DNA of 64,000 nucleotides from Dichomitus squalens LYAD-421 SS1 (lineage: Eukaryota; Basidiomycota; Agaricomycetes; Polyporales; Polyporaceae). Location of the stretch: NCBI RefSeq assembly GCF_000275845.1, contig NW_006766884.1, positions 575,976 to 639,975 on the forward strand. Reading direction: 5' to 3'. The position numbers and the translations under genes were made by a program. A model generated the notes under the pieces. It was not told the DNA's origin, made no database searches, and saw only the letters and a program-made list of their open reading frames with translations. The stretch's first letter is position 1. Every line of letters begins with the position of its first letter. This document shows positions 37,116-48,322 of this stretch, piece after piece.

Positions 37116-38840
37116 TTAGCCAATCTCCATGCCATCTGGGCCCTCGCCAAAGAGATCGTCGTCGTCTTCCCCACCAAACTCGTCGGGGTCGTTTCCACCG
37201 GTCGCGGCACCAGGGATGATGCCCTCCTTTCGGAGCCGCGACTTCTCCTTCATCTCGTCCCGCTGCGCCATCTTTGTGTCCAGGTCCGCCTGCAGCTTCT
37301 TGAGCGCGTCCTCGAAGCGGCGCTGAGTGCACACGTCGCGATCAATATCTCATTAAGAGCAAGAGCAAGAGCAAGAGCAGAGAACATAGAGCGTCTCCAC
37401 AGAGCCGCAGAGCACTCACCTTGATGAGCGGGTTGCCCGAGCTCGCGATCTCGTTCCGCTTCTTGTTCACCGCGGCCTCCAGATCCCTGATCTCCTCGTT
37501 CAGCAGCTTCCGCGCCTGCACCGTCTCGTCGTCGTCGTCGTCGTCATCCTCGTCGCTCTCGTCCTCCTCGTCCTCGTCCTCGTCCTCTTCGTCCTCGTCC
37601 TCGTCCGCCTCCACGCCGCCCTCGTCATCCCCCAGCGCGAGGTCGAGCTCCGCCGCGAGCTCCTCGTCGATGTCGCCCTCGCCCTCCTCGTCCTCCTCGC
37701 GCGCGTGGGCCCCGCCCCCCTCCTCGTCCTCGTCCGCGTCGCCCGCCTGCGTCGCCGGAGTCGGCGCGTCGAAGCCGAAGGGCGTGGGCGCGTCGAGCGG
37801 CGCGTCGGGCTCGCGGTCGACGAACTCAGAGTCGGACAGGTCCGGGTTCACGTTCTCGAACACTTCGTACTTGACGTCCGACGCGAGCGCGTCGGCCTCG
37901 AGGAGGCGCTCGACTTCTTGCTCGACGGTCTCGATCGTCTGTGCGCGCGGAGACGGGGGAGGTCAGTGCAATGGTGCCGAGGGGGAGAGGGGAAGGGCGG
38001 GTACGCACTCGACGGTTCACGCGCTTGCGGAAGCGGCGTTTGCGGACGTGCTTGAGGGGCGGGGTTATGCCGTGCGGCCAGATGAACTCGTCGATGTTGA
38101 AGTTGCCGCGGTTCGCTAGCGAGTTCTCGTCCGCGACCTTATCCTCGACGACGAGCATCTGGCGCAGGGCGAGGATGTCAACGGAGGTGCGAGGACGCGA
38201 TTGGGGGGAGACGCACCTGACAGATATCCGCCACCTTGAACATCTGCTTGTTGTCCAGGGTCTTCTGCGACTCGACGATGCATGGCAGGTCTACCAACTT
38301 AGATTGATAAGTGTTGTTTCCTATGTGGAATACAGCCCGCCTCGAGTCTGCGTGACGATCGCTTTCAGCGCACGAGGAGTAGGGACGGAGCAGCCACTCA
38401 CCCTTGAACTTGAACCAGACGTCATCCGAGACCTCCCTCGCCTGCGCCATCTTCCTCAGCCTCTCGCAGTCCTCTCCGGGCGGCATGCGGAGTATGAACT
38501 GCTCCTCGAACACCAAGTCCTCGTCGTCGGAATCGAGCTCGCGGTCGTACGGCCCCAGGAAGGACATCCCCGGGGCCTGGGCCGCGGCCTTCTCGCTCAG
38601 TTTGAGCTTCAACTTGGGCTGTGGCTTCGCGCCCCTCGCAGCGCTGCGAGTCGTCCGTCCTTCGGAGGGGTCTGCGTAGGGAGGGGTGCTCTGCCTGCGG
38701 AGGTTGGCGGCCGTTCGGGATGCGCGAGGGGGGAGGCTGCGTTGCGGGGCGTGGCTCGCAGCGGCCCTATGAGAGGGCTGAAACGCGTCGCCGTCCTCGA
38801 CATCGTCGACAACAATCACGTCTTCGTCAAAGTCGACCAT
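37116..38840 (-). CDS. TAF7: TFIID subunit TAF7
   Basis: Subunit of general transcription factor TFIID that contacts and restrains TAF1. Starts MVDFDEDVIVVDDVED (38840). The TAF7 (TAFII55) domain follows a disordered basic stretch: FEEQFILRMPPG, RLRKMAQAREVSDDVWFKFK, then after introns ESRRAVFHIGNNTYQSKLVD, LPCIVESQKTLDNKQMFKVA and DICQMLVVEDKV. Next come FIWPHGITPPLKHVRKRRFR and the exon beginning TIETVEQEVERLLEADALAS. A long Asp/Glu tract (about 37530-37720) separates the core from a C-terminal coiled-coil-like segment (KLLNEEIRDLEAAVNKKRNE, then RRFEDALKKLQADLDTKMAQ). The end is GPDGMEIG, stop at 37116. Acidic tracts of this kind occur in fungal TAF7. It is divergently paired with SAM37. 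Confidence 0.93.
37357..37380 (+). repeat. Short hexanucleotide tandem repeat
   Basis: Four copies of GAGCAA (the last ending in G) within a probable TAF7 intron between the acidic exon and the C-terminal exon. Confidence 0.6.
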
Positions 38841-39067
38841 TGTGCCCAAAGCGGAGCGCGACGTAGATAGAATATTACAGCGTTGGGAGCAGCGGACCAA
38901 GACCGTTAAGCGCCCAACTCCAGCGGCTCACAAAGACGCCCCCATACAGGTGTGACTGTGACCATCGAATGTGTGACCCGCGTGTCTATGTCACAGCGCG
39001 CGTCGATCGCTGTCTGCACCCGGGTTCCGAGGTCGTCCTCCGAGTCGTCAGTGAGTGCACACCCAAT
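38841..39067. promoter_or_regulatory. Compact divergent promoter, TAF7/SAM37
   Basis: Only about 227 bp separate the TAF7 start (minus) from the preferred SAM37 start (plus), so both promoters overlap here. No TATA box is seen. If SAM37 used the upstream in-frame ATG at 38969, the shared region would shrink to 128 bp. Confidence 0.55.
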
Positions 39068-40539
39068 ATGAGCGACTCCAAGCTCTCTCCTTTGCTCGGT
39101 GCTCGGAACATCTGTTTGCACATATGGCCCAGCCACGGCGATGTTGTCTCGTTCGACGTCTCTTCGACTGCTGCCTTGCTCTACCTCCAGCTCACCGTCC
39201 CTGGCCACTTCTCCGTCACCCATTGCGCCAACCCAGACCTGTCCCCCAGCGGTAGGTTTGTCATACACAAGTTTTTATGTCATGCCGTAGCGTCTGCTTA
39301 TCATACTCTGGCCCCTTACCAGGTCAATTGCCCTTTTTGACCCATGGTCTGCATCACGTCTCCGGTCTGTCCGCAATCATCGCCTACGTCCGCAAGCTCC
39401 GTAATGCGCATAACCTCGATGGGCACCTCACTTCTGTGCAAACCGCACAACTGACCGCGCGCATCGCACACGTGGAGTCCAGCTATGGAGACCTTGTGGT
39501 AAGTTTCCCGGTTTACCCCCCTCTGGGCGCGCTCTGTAATGCTTGTGCTATCCTAGAACCATATGCTCTACTCGCTCCAAGAAAACTGGTCTAGCGTGAC
39601 CGCACCCGCTCTGGTTTCCATGCTTCCCGTGCCTCAGCGCTACTACGTCCCCTCGCGCGTACGCAAGTCGCACAAGCCTAGGTTAGAGGCAGCTGGGCTT
39701 TGGCACGTTCCGGAGGTGGAAGGTGAGCCGGAAGAGCCCAGACGGGTCCTGGGACGTCGCAAGAAGCAGCATGCTCCGAACGAGGCCCACAAGTTCAAAA
39801 CCGCGTTCGAGCGAGAGAATGTAGGCCGATCACGCACCCCCACCGTCTCGTCGACTCAATCGCCGTCCTGATGACAGGTAGTGGAGAAGGCGCGGGCGGT
39901 GTTCGATGTCTACGACAGGCTTCTTGGAGACCACCAGTTCTTCACGGGGAGCGAAACGTGAGGTCATGTCCCTACTCATGAGGACACGCTTGCTCACGCT
40001 TTCGACCTAGCCCCACGACACTAGACGTCGTCTTCGCCGCGCACACCCACCTGCTGCTAAACCTTCCCTTCCCAGATCCACTCGTCAGCTCCGTCCTCAC
40101 CGGATCCTATCCCCGCCTCGCCGCGCACCACGCAGCCGTCCTGCGCATCGCGCTCCCCGACCCCGCGCACTTCCCTCCCGTAGTTCAAAAGAGCTGGTCG
40201 TATTCTCTGCGCTACCTCATCCCATGGCCGCGCGCGCCGCCGCGGCGCAAATCGCCTTCGACCGTCCTCGCGAACGCGCCCGAGGTGCAGAAGGAGGAAT
40301 GGCGGTACCGGCTCTGGCGCTGGGGCTTCATCGGCGCGTCGGTGCTGATCGCGGCGGCGTACATACAGTTCGCGGCGATCACGATTGTCATCCAGGACGG
40401 GAGTGCACGTGCACGATTGCCTCTTCGTGGAGGACCCCCGCCCGATGATGTGGAGGAAGCAGAGGCGGCGGAAGGGGAAGAGGAGGAGGAAGAGGGAGCG
40501 GAAGCGGAAGAGACAGAGGAGGAGGAAGAGGCAGAGTGA
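39068..40539 (+). CDS. SAM37: SAM37/metaxin-like mitochondrial outer-membrane protein
   Basis: Component of the SAM (TOB) complex that inserts beta-barrel proteins into the mitochondrial outer membrane. The thioredoxin/GST-like N-terminal domain reads ICLHIWPSHGDVVSFDVSST, ALLYLQLTVPG and CANPDLSPSG. A 71-nt intron (39252-39322) leads to QLPFLTHGLHHVSGLSAIIA. Later exons have HMLYSLQENWSSVTAPAL, a basic linker (RRVLGRRKKQH), the GST-C-like part EKARAVFDVYDRLLGDHQFF and TTLDVVFAAHTHLLLNLPFP. Near the C-terminus is one hydrophobic segment, GFIGASVLIAAAYIQFAAIT, likely the membrane anchor, followed by a Glu-rich acidic tail to the stop at 40537-40539. The ATG at 39068 fits the family start; an upstream ATG at 38969 is in frame. 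Confidence 0.85.
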
Positions 40540-40867
40540 TGAGTAGGTGTTCTCGTAGCTTACTCCTACTCTCAATGCATGAACATGCATATGTCGGGGC
40601 TCCTGCTCCTAGCCATCTCGCGAACCGGACGCGTAGCGCAGCGACGCGCCTGAACGTGACCCAAGGCGATTGCCACGTGACGGTGACGTACACGAGGGCG
40701 CGTCCTAATCGCGCGATCGAATCTGCGGTACTTGCGGGCGCGCGGCAGTGGCCTTCGACTGCCTCACTCTGCACCACACCTCATCTTCTTCCTCCACCTA
40801 GCTCCCTCTCCATCTATTGCTCTCTCCGTCGTCTGCAATCGTTTGAGTGCCAAGAACAGTCACCACG
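40540..40867. promoter_or_regulatory. OTU1 promoter region
   Basis: Tandem spacer between SAM37 and OTU1. A pyrimidine-rich stretch at 40760-40830 precedes the OTU1 ATG, as at other genes in the window. Confidence 0.4.
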
Positions 40868-42306
40868 ATGGCCCCCGTGCGCCTCCGCCACCCCAAGGGC
40901 GTGACCACCATCCAGGTCGACTTCACGAACGCGACCGTGCAGGATCTGCAGCAGGAGATTTTCGCTGCAACCGAGATCCCGCCTTCTCAGCAAGATCGTG
41001 CGTCCTCAGCCCTATTCCTTCCTCGTGCCCCCCCCCGCTGATTCACCCGCCTGTCACGCACAGTCAAAGCAGGATACCCGCCCCACCCGCTCACCATCGT
41101 CCCCGAGCTGCCCATAGACAGCCTCGGGCTCCAGCAGGGCGAGCAGCTCGTCGTCACCCAGCGCCCGGCGGCGGGCCACCAGGCGTTCCAGGGCTCGAAG
41201 GGCACTGCATTTCCGGCCCCGAGCCCCGCCGCGGCCATGACGGGCCTGACGGCGTCGCAGGTGCGCGAGTCCCCGGGGCCGAGTAGAACGGGCTCGGCGG
41301 TGTCGACGTCGAAGGCGGGGAGCGCGAGGGGCGGCGGCGGGCCGGAGTACGTATTGACGAGCAACGGGTATTTGATGCATCGGGTAGGTGTGCTATTTGG
41401 AGGACGGCGTGTGTGTGTGTTCGTGTGGAAGGACTCATGGGGTCTTGCTACGCTGCCTCAGGTCGTCCCGGACGACAACTCGTGTCTGTTCTCGTCGATC
41501 GCGCTCATCTTCGAGCAAGACATGAGCAAGGCGCAGTCGATACGGAGAAGTACGTGGTCTTGGGCTCCCGTCTGAAAGCCCCGCTAGGGACGTGCCTAAC
41601 ATTAGCGGCCGTATTCAGTCGTCGCGGACGCGATCCAGAAGGACCCCGTGAAGTGGAACGAGGCTATCCTTGGGTACGTGCGCGCACCTCTCGTCTGCAT
41701 ACCCGAGCCTCCCTCTCACCCTCGAGCCCTTCCCCCACGGCAGCCGTCCTCGAGAAGAGTACATCAAGACGATCCTGAAGCCCTCCGCCTGGGGCGGCGC
41801 GATCGAGCTCTCGATTCTCGCCGAGCACTACGCGACCGAGATCGACTCGGTCGACGTCGAGACGGGCCGCGTCGACCGCTTCACGCCGCCGCCCGAGAGA
41901 GACTCGGGCAACCGCGCGATCGTGATCTACTCGGGCATCCACTACGACGCGACGAGCCTCGCGCCGATGCTGGACGCGCCCGAGGACTTTCATCAGACGA
42001 TCACGAGTGGCGCGAAGGGCGAGAAGGGTGCGGAGGGCGGCGGGGAGGAGGACGAGGTGCTGGCGGCGGCGAAGAAGCTCGCGGACGCGCTGCGGGCGAA
42101 GAGGGCGTACACGAACACGGCGACGTTCGAGCTGAAGTGCCAGGTGGGTGCGGTCGGGTGCGGTTCGCGACGCGGACGTCTTGCTCATTGACGTGGTCCT
42201 GTTCTGTGCTGGTGACGTGCAGATTTGCGGCAAGGGGCTGAAGGGGGAGAAGGAGGCGCGTGCGCACGCGTCGGAGACGGGACACGTCGAGTTTGGAGAG
42301 TACTGA
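40868..42306 (+). CDS. OTU1: OTU1/YOD1 ubiquitin thioesterase
   Basis: Cysteine deubiquitinase that works with Cdc48/p97 in ER-associated and related degradation. An N-terminal UBX-like domain reads VRLRHPKGVTTIQVDFTNAT and continues after an intron with VKAGYPPHPLTIVPELPIDS and GLQQGEQLVVTQ. A Ser/Gly/Pro linker follows. The OTU domain begins HRVVPDDNSCLFSSIALIFE, with the catalytic Cys in DDNSC. It continues with WGGAIELSILAEHYATEI and RAIVIYSGIHYDATS, with the catalytic His in GIHYD. The C-terminus is a C2H2 finger split by an intron: FELKCQ then ICGKGLKGEKEARAHASETG and HVEFGEY, stop at 42304-42306. This Ubl-OTU-ZnF order is the OTU1 layout. Start ATG at 40868 (ACCACGATGG, good context). 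Confidence 0.95.
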
Positions 42307-42833
42307 CGCCTCGCGTCGAGGGTTTCTCTCGCGGTGTTGATTTGAATGTTCAGCTCTTTCAGCGGGGGAAGTCGTAGAAGACAGTGCGGGATACTATGTA
42401 GCATGTGGCATACCACTGTATCGTCTTGTTCGATGGCTCCTCAATGGAAGGAATATTGGTCGTACTTTACGCAGTGTAATTGGCTTGTATACATATGGCA
42501 TCGCTCACTGGCCTTGAAGGAAAAGGTCATAACCCATCTCTGTACCAAGTTACCAACCACGGGAACAGGTCGGGGACCGGGCCGACGCTTAGTATAACGC
42601 GTCTGTGGCACCGTCCGATCGCGTACTCGACGCGTTCCGTGTGTTGCCAGCGACCAGAGCGCATGCACACGTCTGTTCTCCCCACCCTGCCATCTTTCCT
42701 CTCGCGCACCTGCCTCACTGCCCCTCGGCTTCATCTGCCGCGTCTGCATCTGTCGTCATCGCCCCCCACGCAGAGCCATCTCTTCCGGACAGCTCGCGCC
42801 CACCCTCCAACCACTGCCACACTCGAGCTCACC
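42307..42833. other. OTU1-APE1 spacer
   Basis: Tandem intergenic region. The second half (42640-42830) is C/T- and CAC-rich and leads to the AP endonuclease ATG. No gene is supported. Confidence 0.45.
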
Positions 42834-45158
42834 ATGCCCCCGAAGCGCGCCGCCGCGTCCAACCGCAAGGCCGAGAGCCCCGCCGAGGACGAGCCCCCCT
42901 CCGAGTCCGACGCAGAGTCCTTCGAGGAGGAACGCGCCCCGAAGAAACAGAAGACGTCTGCCGCCAAGTCGAAGGCAGCGGGCCGGGGAAAGGGCGCCGC
43001 CAAACCGTCAAAACCAAAGGCGACGGCAGCAGGCTCGTCCCAGCCGCAGGACGGCGGCGGGGCCGCGCCCGCGCAGCCGACGAACAAGGCGATGCCGGCC
43101 CAGGTCGGCTTCGCGCCCAAGGCCGCGGGCGCGGTGCGCATCGCGACGTGGAACATCTGCGGTCTCGCCGCTGCGCAGAAGAAGGTGGGTGCGATCGGAC
43201 CTTCGCTACTGGCTGGTGGTTAGGGGTCGTGCTGCGGAACGCCAGCGGCGGGCCGTATGGTTCGGGCGGTGCGCCTTGTTGGAATTTCGGGTCAGGAGAC
43301 GGTTGGAGTCTAGGCAGACAGAACAGTGAACCGAGATTAACTACTGGTCTACGGCTCTGCGCCCTGGACGAGCGCGAAACGGATGTGGACGGGAGCCGAT
43401 GACCTCTGTTATTACCTCGCAACGGGAGAGATACTCACGCCTCCCTTGCTAGGGGTTCAAGGTGTATTTCGACGCGGAAGACGCCGACATACTGATCCTC
43501 ACGGAGACGAAGGTCGGTGCTCCGTAGAGCCTCTGTCCGTTGCCAAGCTGATCCTGGGACCTTTCTTTTACTGTATGCCTCCCAATGCGCAGGTCAACAA
43601 CCCTCCTGCGGATCCAGAATTCACACAACGCTACCCTCATCGCTATTGGGCGATTTCGGATAAGAAAACCTACTGTGCGTGCTTCCGACCGCACAACTCA
43701 CACTGTCACATCCGGGCTGATATAACTCCTATCACTGGTCCTCGGCCACTGGCAATATGTATGATGCGCCCATCTGCTTCGACGTGTGGCCGACCTTGTT
43801 TGTGCCTAATCGCGCTCCTATAGCTGGGACGGCAATACTGTCCAAGATCGAGCCCCTCTCCGTCAAGTACGACCTTCCGGGTCATCCAGACAAGTCTGCG
43901 GTCAAAGGCCGAATCGTCACACTAGAGTTTGAGAGCTGCTACGTGATCGGGACGTATGTCACGAACGCCGGCACCGGTCTCAAGGTGCGTGCGCCCCGCA
44001 GATCTCTCAGGCTTGCCTGGGGGCTATAGCTGCTGCGTCGGACGTTGAGTGCATCGCTCAGCATGTACTGTCCTGCAGCGCGTTGCTACGATCTGGCCTG
44101 TAGCACGATACGTTGCCACAGTAGTGTCCTGTGGTGCACCTAGTGATAGCGAGTAGGCCGAGTCGGGCATACGACGCTCAGTCCGATCTCGAGACTACAT
44201 GCGCAGCAGCACATGGCCAGGCGAGCGTTGCTTCACCCAGCCTTTCTCACGCATGCCCGCCGCAGACCCTCGACGCCAAGAAGGAGTGGAACAAGCATTT
44301 CGAGGTCTATATCCGGGAACTCGACAAGAAGAAGCCCGTGATATGGACCGGCGACCTGAATGTCGCCCCGACGGCTCTTGGTGAGCGCGCCCCTTCTGTC
44401 AACATCCCATCGCGTCGCAGTTGGTATGACCGTGACGTGGTGCATCGTGGGCGTCCGGTCGTCGTGGCTTGCTGTACGTGTACGGCCGCGGTGCTTCGAG
44501 CGCATGACGAGATCGCTGCGCAGCACCACCTCAAGCCTGCACGCGTTGTACAGGCTCCAAACCCATCTTCTTCGCACTCTCTTCTATCATACGCGCAGTG
44601 CTGACCAACCCAGCGTGCTCCTGCGTCGCACTTCTCGCCTTCTCCACTTCACCTCGATGAATCATATCCGCGACCGTATCTGTGGCCTCCTTGACCCGAA
44701 ACGCTGACGCCTGCCATCTTGCGCGCATGTCCAGATCTCGCCAACCCGAAGACGAACTGGAACAAGACGCCGGGCTACACGGAGGCCGAGACGAGCGCGT
44801 TCGCGCGGGTCCTGAACGAGGACGGCGCAGAGCCGGACGCGCCCAAGTTCGTGGACGTGTGGCGGAAGAGGCACCCCGACCTCCGCCACTACACGTACTT
44901 CTCGTACCGGTTCAATTGCAGGGAGAAGGGCCTCGGATGGCGGCTAGACATGTGTGCGTACCCATCATGCAGCATCTCCTCGATGCCCCGTGTATAGTGC
45001 GAGTGCGTGCTCCGCTGACGTCGCGTGTTCTGTGCTTTATCGCAGTCGTGGTCAGCGAGCGGCTGGAGGAGAAGGTGCAGATGTGCGAGATACGCAGCGA
45101 GATATACGGCGCGTCGGACCACTGCCCTGTCGTCCTGGAGCTCGCCGGCCCGCTCTAG
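42834..45158 (+). CDS. APE1: AP endonuclease, exonuclease III/APE1 family
   Basis: Class II apurinic/apyrimidinic endonuclease of base-excision repair, cutting 5' of abasic sites in nucleus or mitochondria. The first 95 residues are Lys/Ala/Ser-rich and disordered with basic clusters ([14 protein letters not shown]) that could be nuclear signals. The catalytic domain reads [11 protein letters not shown] (Asn metal ligand), [20 protein letters not shown] (Glu), [18 protein letters not shown] and [18 protein letters not shown]. It continues with [14 protein letters not shown] (Asp/Asn), [20 protein letters not shown] and [13 protein letters not shown] (Asp-His). No C-terminal GRF zinc finger is present, so it is APE1-like rather than Apn2-like. 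Three introns are unusually long for this window: 43185-43453 (269 nt), 43985-44265 (281 nt) and 44381-44734 (354 nt). Confidence 0.93.
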
Positions 45159-46527
45159 ATCTTCTCGGGAGTATCTGACGATCAGGGTCACGGACAGACA
45201 GAGATACTTATCGGCATCGTAGAGGGTGGAGCTGCAGCGTTGCGAGGTGAGTGACCGTTGTTCTCATGTCGGAAGGCGTCGGTATGTGTACTCACGGGAC
45301 GTCCTATGACGTAGGACGTGGTCGTTACGCGATGGAGCATGTTTGCACGCACATTTGATAAGTACTTATGGGAGTCTAGGCGCTCGAAACTGTCTGCTGC
45401 CAGCTCGGTGACGACAGCCAGATAGATCATCCGAGATCGACAAGACATATTATGCGCTGAGAATACGCTCGGCTAACGGAGTCCTCATGATTTCTGGAGA
45501 CCAGTCGAGAAGTTTGCAGCAAATGCAGGATGACGTTGTGCAGATAAGACCGTAAAGCAGTCTGTGACGCGCTCAGCTGCCAGGCAATGCATTGCTACAC
45601 ACACAGCGATCGCGACGCCACCAGGTGCTAGATAGCTAGCGCAGGAACAGCCCGGCGACGCTCCACACAGCTCACGGACCCGATAGGAACAGCTACTCGT
45701 ATTGCCACAAAGTCACGAGCGGGCCGCCCGCGGCGCACAGAAAGGATAGGAAGCGCACTAGCTGATATCAGCAGCTCTGGCGGCTGCGCGATCTGCCAGC
45801 CTGGAAGATGGTCGTGGCCGCGTTGTGTATCGCATCCGATCCTTGAAGTGAGCCGTCCTTCTCAGCACTCGCGGGAGAAGCCGTGCTTTGCGTTTGACGA
45901 ACCCCTGTGCACTTCTGGCCGGACTTGCAAGGGAGACAGATATTCAGTGGACGCGGTCGCTTGCGCGACTACGTGCGCGCAGCAGCAGAGGAGCAACTCT
46001 ATACATTTGGAACACCGGCCAAGCCCCTAGAAGCGTTTCGACAGGCGTCTGCAGTGGGGAGGGTTGGGAACGGGGGCACATGAGGGATGGATATGTTTGG
46101 GCATGGGTGAGAAGGGACTGGGGAGCAGTTGCAGTCGTTGCGCACCCCGGACGTCAGAGGGCTTCCGGGGGATTCTGGCTGTTGGAGGAGTGATAGAATT
46201 TCATAAAACACAAGTATTTGTGCGAATGTGTATGGCCCATCAGAAACGGGGGATGGAGGCGAGATCTGTGATGGGATTAGCCGCGGGGGACTCTTTCGGC
46301 TGCTTTCGCACGCGACCATTTCTCAAAACCGGTCGGTCCCTCGCCGCCCATCTCCGCCCACGCCCTCTCCTCCTCCGTCCTCCCCCCCCGACGCTCAGCT
46401 CGCCGCTCCTCCAGCTGCAGAGCACGCTGGTTCATCTTTTCCCGCCAACAGCATTTGTCTCCATACCCTCTCCTCGCCAGATACCCGTCTCGTCCTAATA
46501 GAGCTTTCTGCACCGCTGTCCGTATCT
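45159..46527. other. Intergenic DNA before the nucleotide-sugar transporter
   Basis: No supported gene. A frame at 45888-46193 has no domain. From about 46330 to 46480 the plus strand is C/T-rich with a C8 run, typical of the promoter or leader of the following gene. Confidence 0.5.
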
Positions 46528-48322
46528 ATGTCGCACTCAAAGGACTACACAGTACTCCCCCAGCACGTCGCCCACTTGCACAATCACGAGCGAGATCCAG
46601 AGGTCGGAGTGTACGAGAAGGAGCAGCTGGACAACCCTAGTGATACGCAACAAAATGCCGCGCCCACCATATGCGGCATGCCTCTCAAATACGTCTCGTG
46701 AGTGCACACGCTCTACCTCCTTCGCGTGTCGCACGCGCCCCGCCCGCCGTTCTGACAAGCTTGACGCGTCGTCCTGCAGGCTAGTGACTCTGGCAGTCCA
46801 AAACGCCCTCCTCACGCTCATCATGCACTACTCGCGCGTGTCAACGGCGCCCCAGCACACATATTCGGCCGGGTCCGCAGTGCTCATGGTTGAGCTCCTC
46901 AAAGGCTTCATTTCCCTCTGCGTCGCCTTCGCCCGCCTTGACTCCCTCAATGGCGCTTCTGGTAGCTCATTGTGGAACCCACGGGTTCAATTCTACCGCT
47001 TCCGCCGGTTAGGCAAGGAGGTATTCCGGCCGGATTGTTGGAAGCTGTCCATCCCTGCTATTCTATATGTCATTCAAAATAATCTTCAATTCGTCGCCGT
47101 GTCCAATCTCGAGGCAGCGACATTCCAGGTCAGCTATCAGATGAAGATCCTCACCACCGCCGCTTTCTCCGTTGTCCTCCTTCGCAAGAAGCTCAGCCCA
47201 ACGAAATGGCTCGCGCTGCTCTTCCTTGCGATCGGTGTCGGCATCGTCCAGATCCAGAACGGGTCGCCCTCTGGTCACTCGGCGTCGAAGAACGACATGA
47301 ACGCGTTCAAGGGCTTCATGGCCGTCGTCATGGCCTGCTTCACGTCCGGTCTCGCAGGAGTCTACTTTGAGATGGTGCTCAAGAACTCTCAGGCAGACTT
47401 GTGGGTGCGCAACGTTCAGCTATCGCTCTTCTCCCTGCTCCCCGCGCTTGTCCCCATCATCTGTTCCAACTCCACGCCGTCGGGCCCTGCTCCAGGCTGG
47501 CTCAACCAGCTGTTCGCGAACTTCGGCGTCTGGGCTTGGGCCACGGTCCTGATCCAGGTCCTCGGCGGCCTCCTCACCGCGCTCGTGATCAAGTACGCGG
47601 ACAACATCCTCAAGGGGTTTGCCACCAGCTTGAGCATCGTCATCTCGTTCCTCGCTTCCGTCGCGCTCTTCGATTTCCAAATGACCGTCACGTTCATCCT
47701 CGGCTCGACTGTCGTCCTCGTCGCTACTTGGATGTACAACCAGCCCGATGCACCTGCTGGCGACAACTTCTACCCCAAGGAATGCCGCTCATGGAACTGG
47801 AGGTGGCGTCGCACAATGCAGCCCGCTTCCTCAGCGCTCGAGCTTGCTGGTGGGAACATCGCTATCTCGCGTCGCCCGTCGACGTCTTCCCTCGCTTCCG
47901 TATCACCCCCGCCCGCTACTGGCCAGTCAAGGTCGTACCCCGGTTCCCCTGTCGAGCGCGACATGCCCTCGCCGTTCTTCCCTGCTCATCTGCTCGAGAA
48001 GAACTTGTTAGGGAAGCGGAAGGAGGACGACCCTACGCCGTTCTTCCCCGTCCCCCTTCGGGCGTCGCGTGCGGCGACTCGACTCGCGCACTATTTCACG
48101 CGAACCGGATCGGGTTCGTTCATTGTCCCAGAGGGTTCAGGGTTCGCGTACCCCCCATCACAAGCACCCTCGACGATGTATGCGTCGCTACCCCCCTCGC
48201 TATCGTCGACGCGTCCGTCAAGCGGCGTCTCGTCATGTACGAACTCTCGGCCAGCGAGCGCGATGGGAAGTGTGGTGTCCTTGTCATTAGGCACGCTGCC
48301 TGAACAGGATCACCATTCATGA
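46528..48322 (+). CDS. UDP-galactose/UDP-GlcNAc-type nucleotide-sugar transporter (SLC35A family)
   Basis: Golgi multi-pass antiporter that imports a UDP-sugar (or CMP-sugar) for glycosylation. Two exons: MSHSKDYTVLPQHVAHLHNH to CGMPLKYVS, an 82-nt intron (46698-46779), then one long exon. Family marks: LVTLAVQNALLTLIMHYSR, AGSAVLMVELLKGFISLCVA, YVIQNNLQFVAVSNLEAATF, QVSYQMKILTTAAFSVVLLR, GFMAVVMACFTSGLAGVYFE and VIKYADNILKGFATSLSIVI. About ten hydrophobic segments. The protein is about 570 residues, longer than the usual 330-400. The extra is a Ser/Pro-rich cytosolic tail of roughly 170 residues, including two PFFP motifs. Exact substrate is not certain from sequence. Confidence 0.88.

Noticed and set aside
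37421..38119. 232-codon plus-strand frame with a poly-Ser tract
   Set aside because: It is the antisense shadow of the TAF7 Asp/Glu-rich exon; GTC/CTC repeats read as Ser on the other strand.
41664..42416. 250-codon minus-strand frame over OTU1
   Set aside because: Arg-rich composition and exact overlap with conserved OTU1 exons show it is antisense noise.
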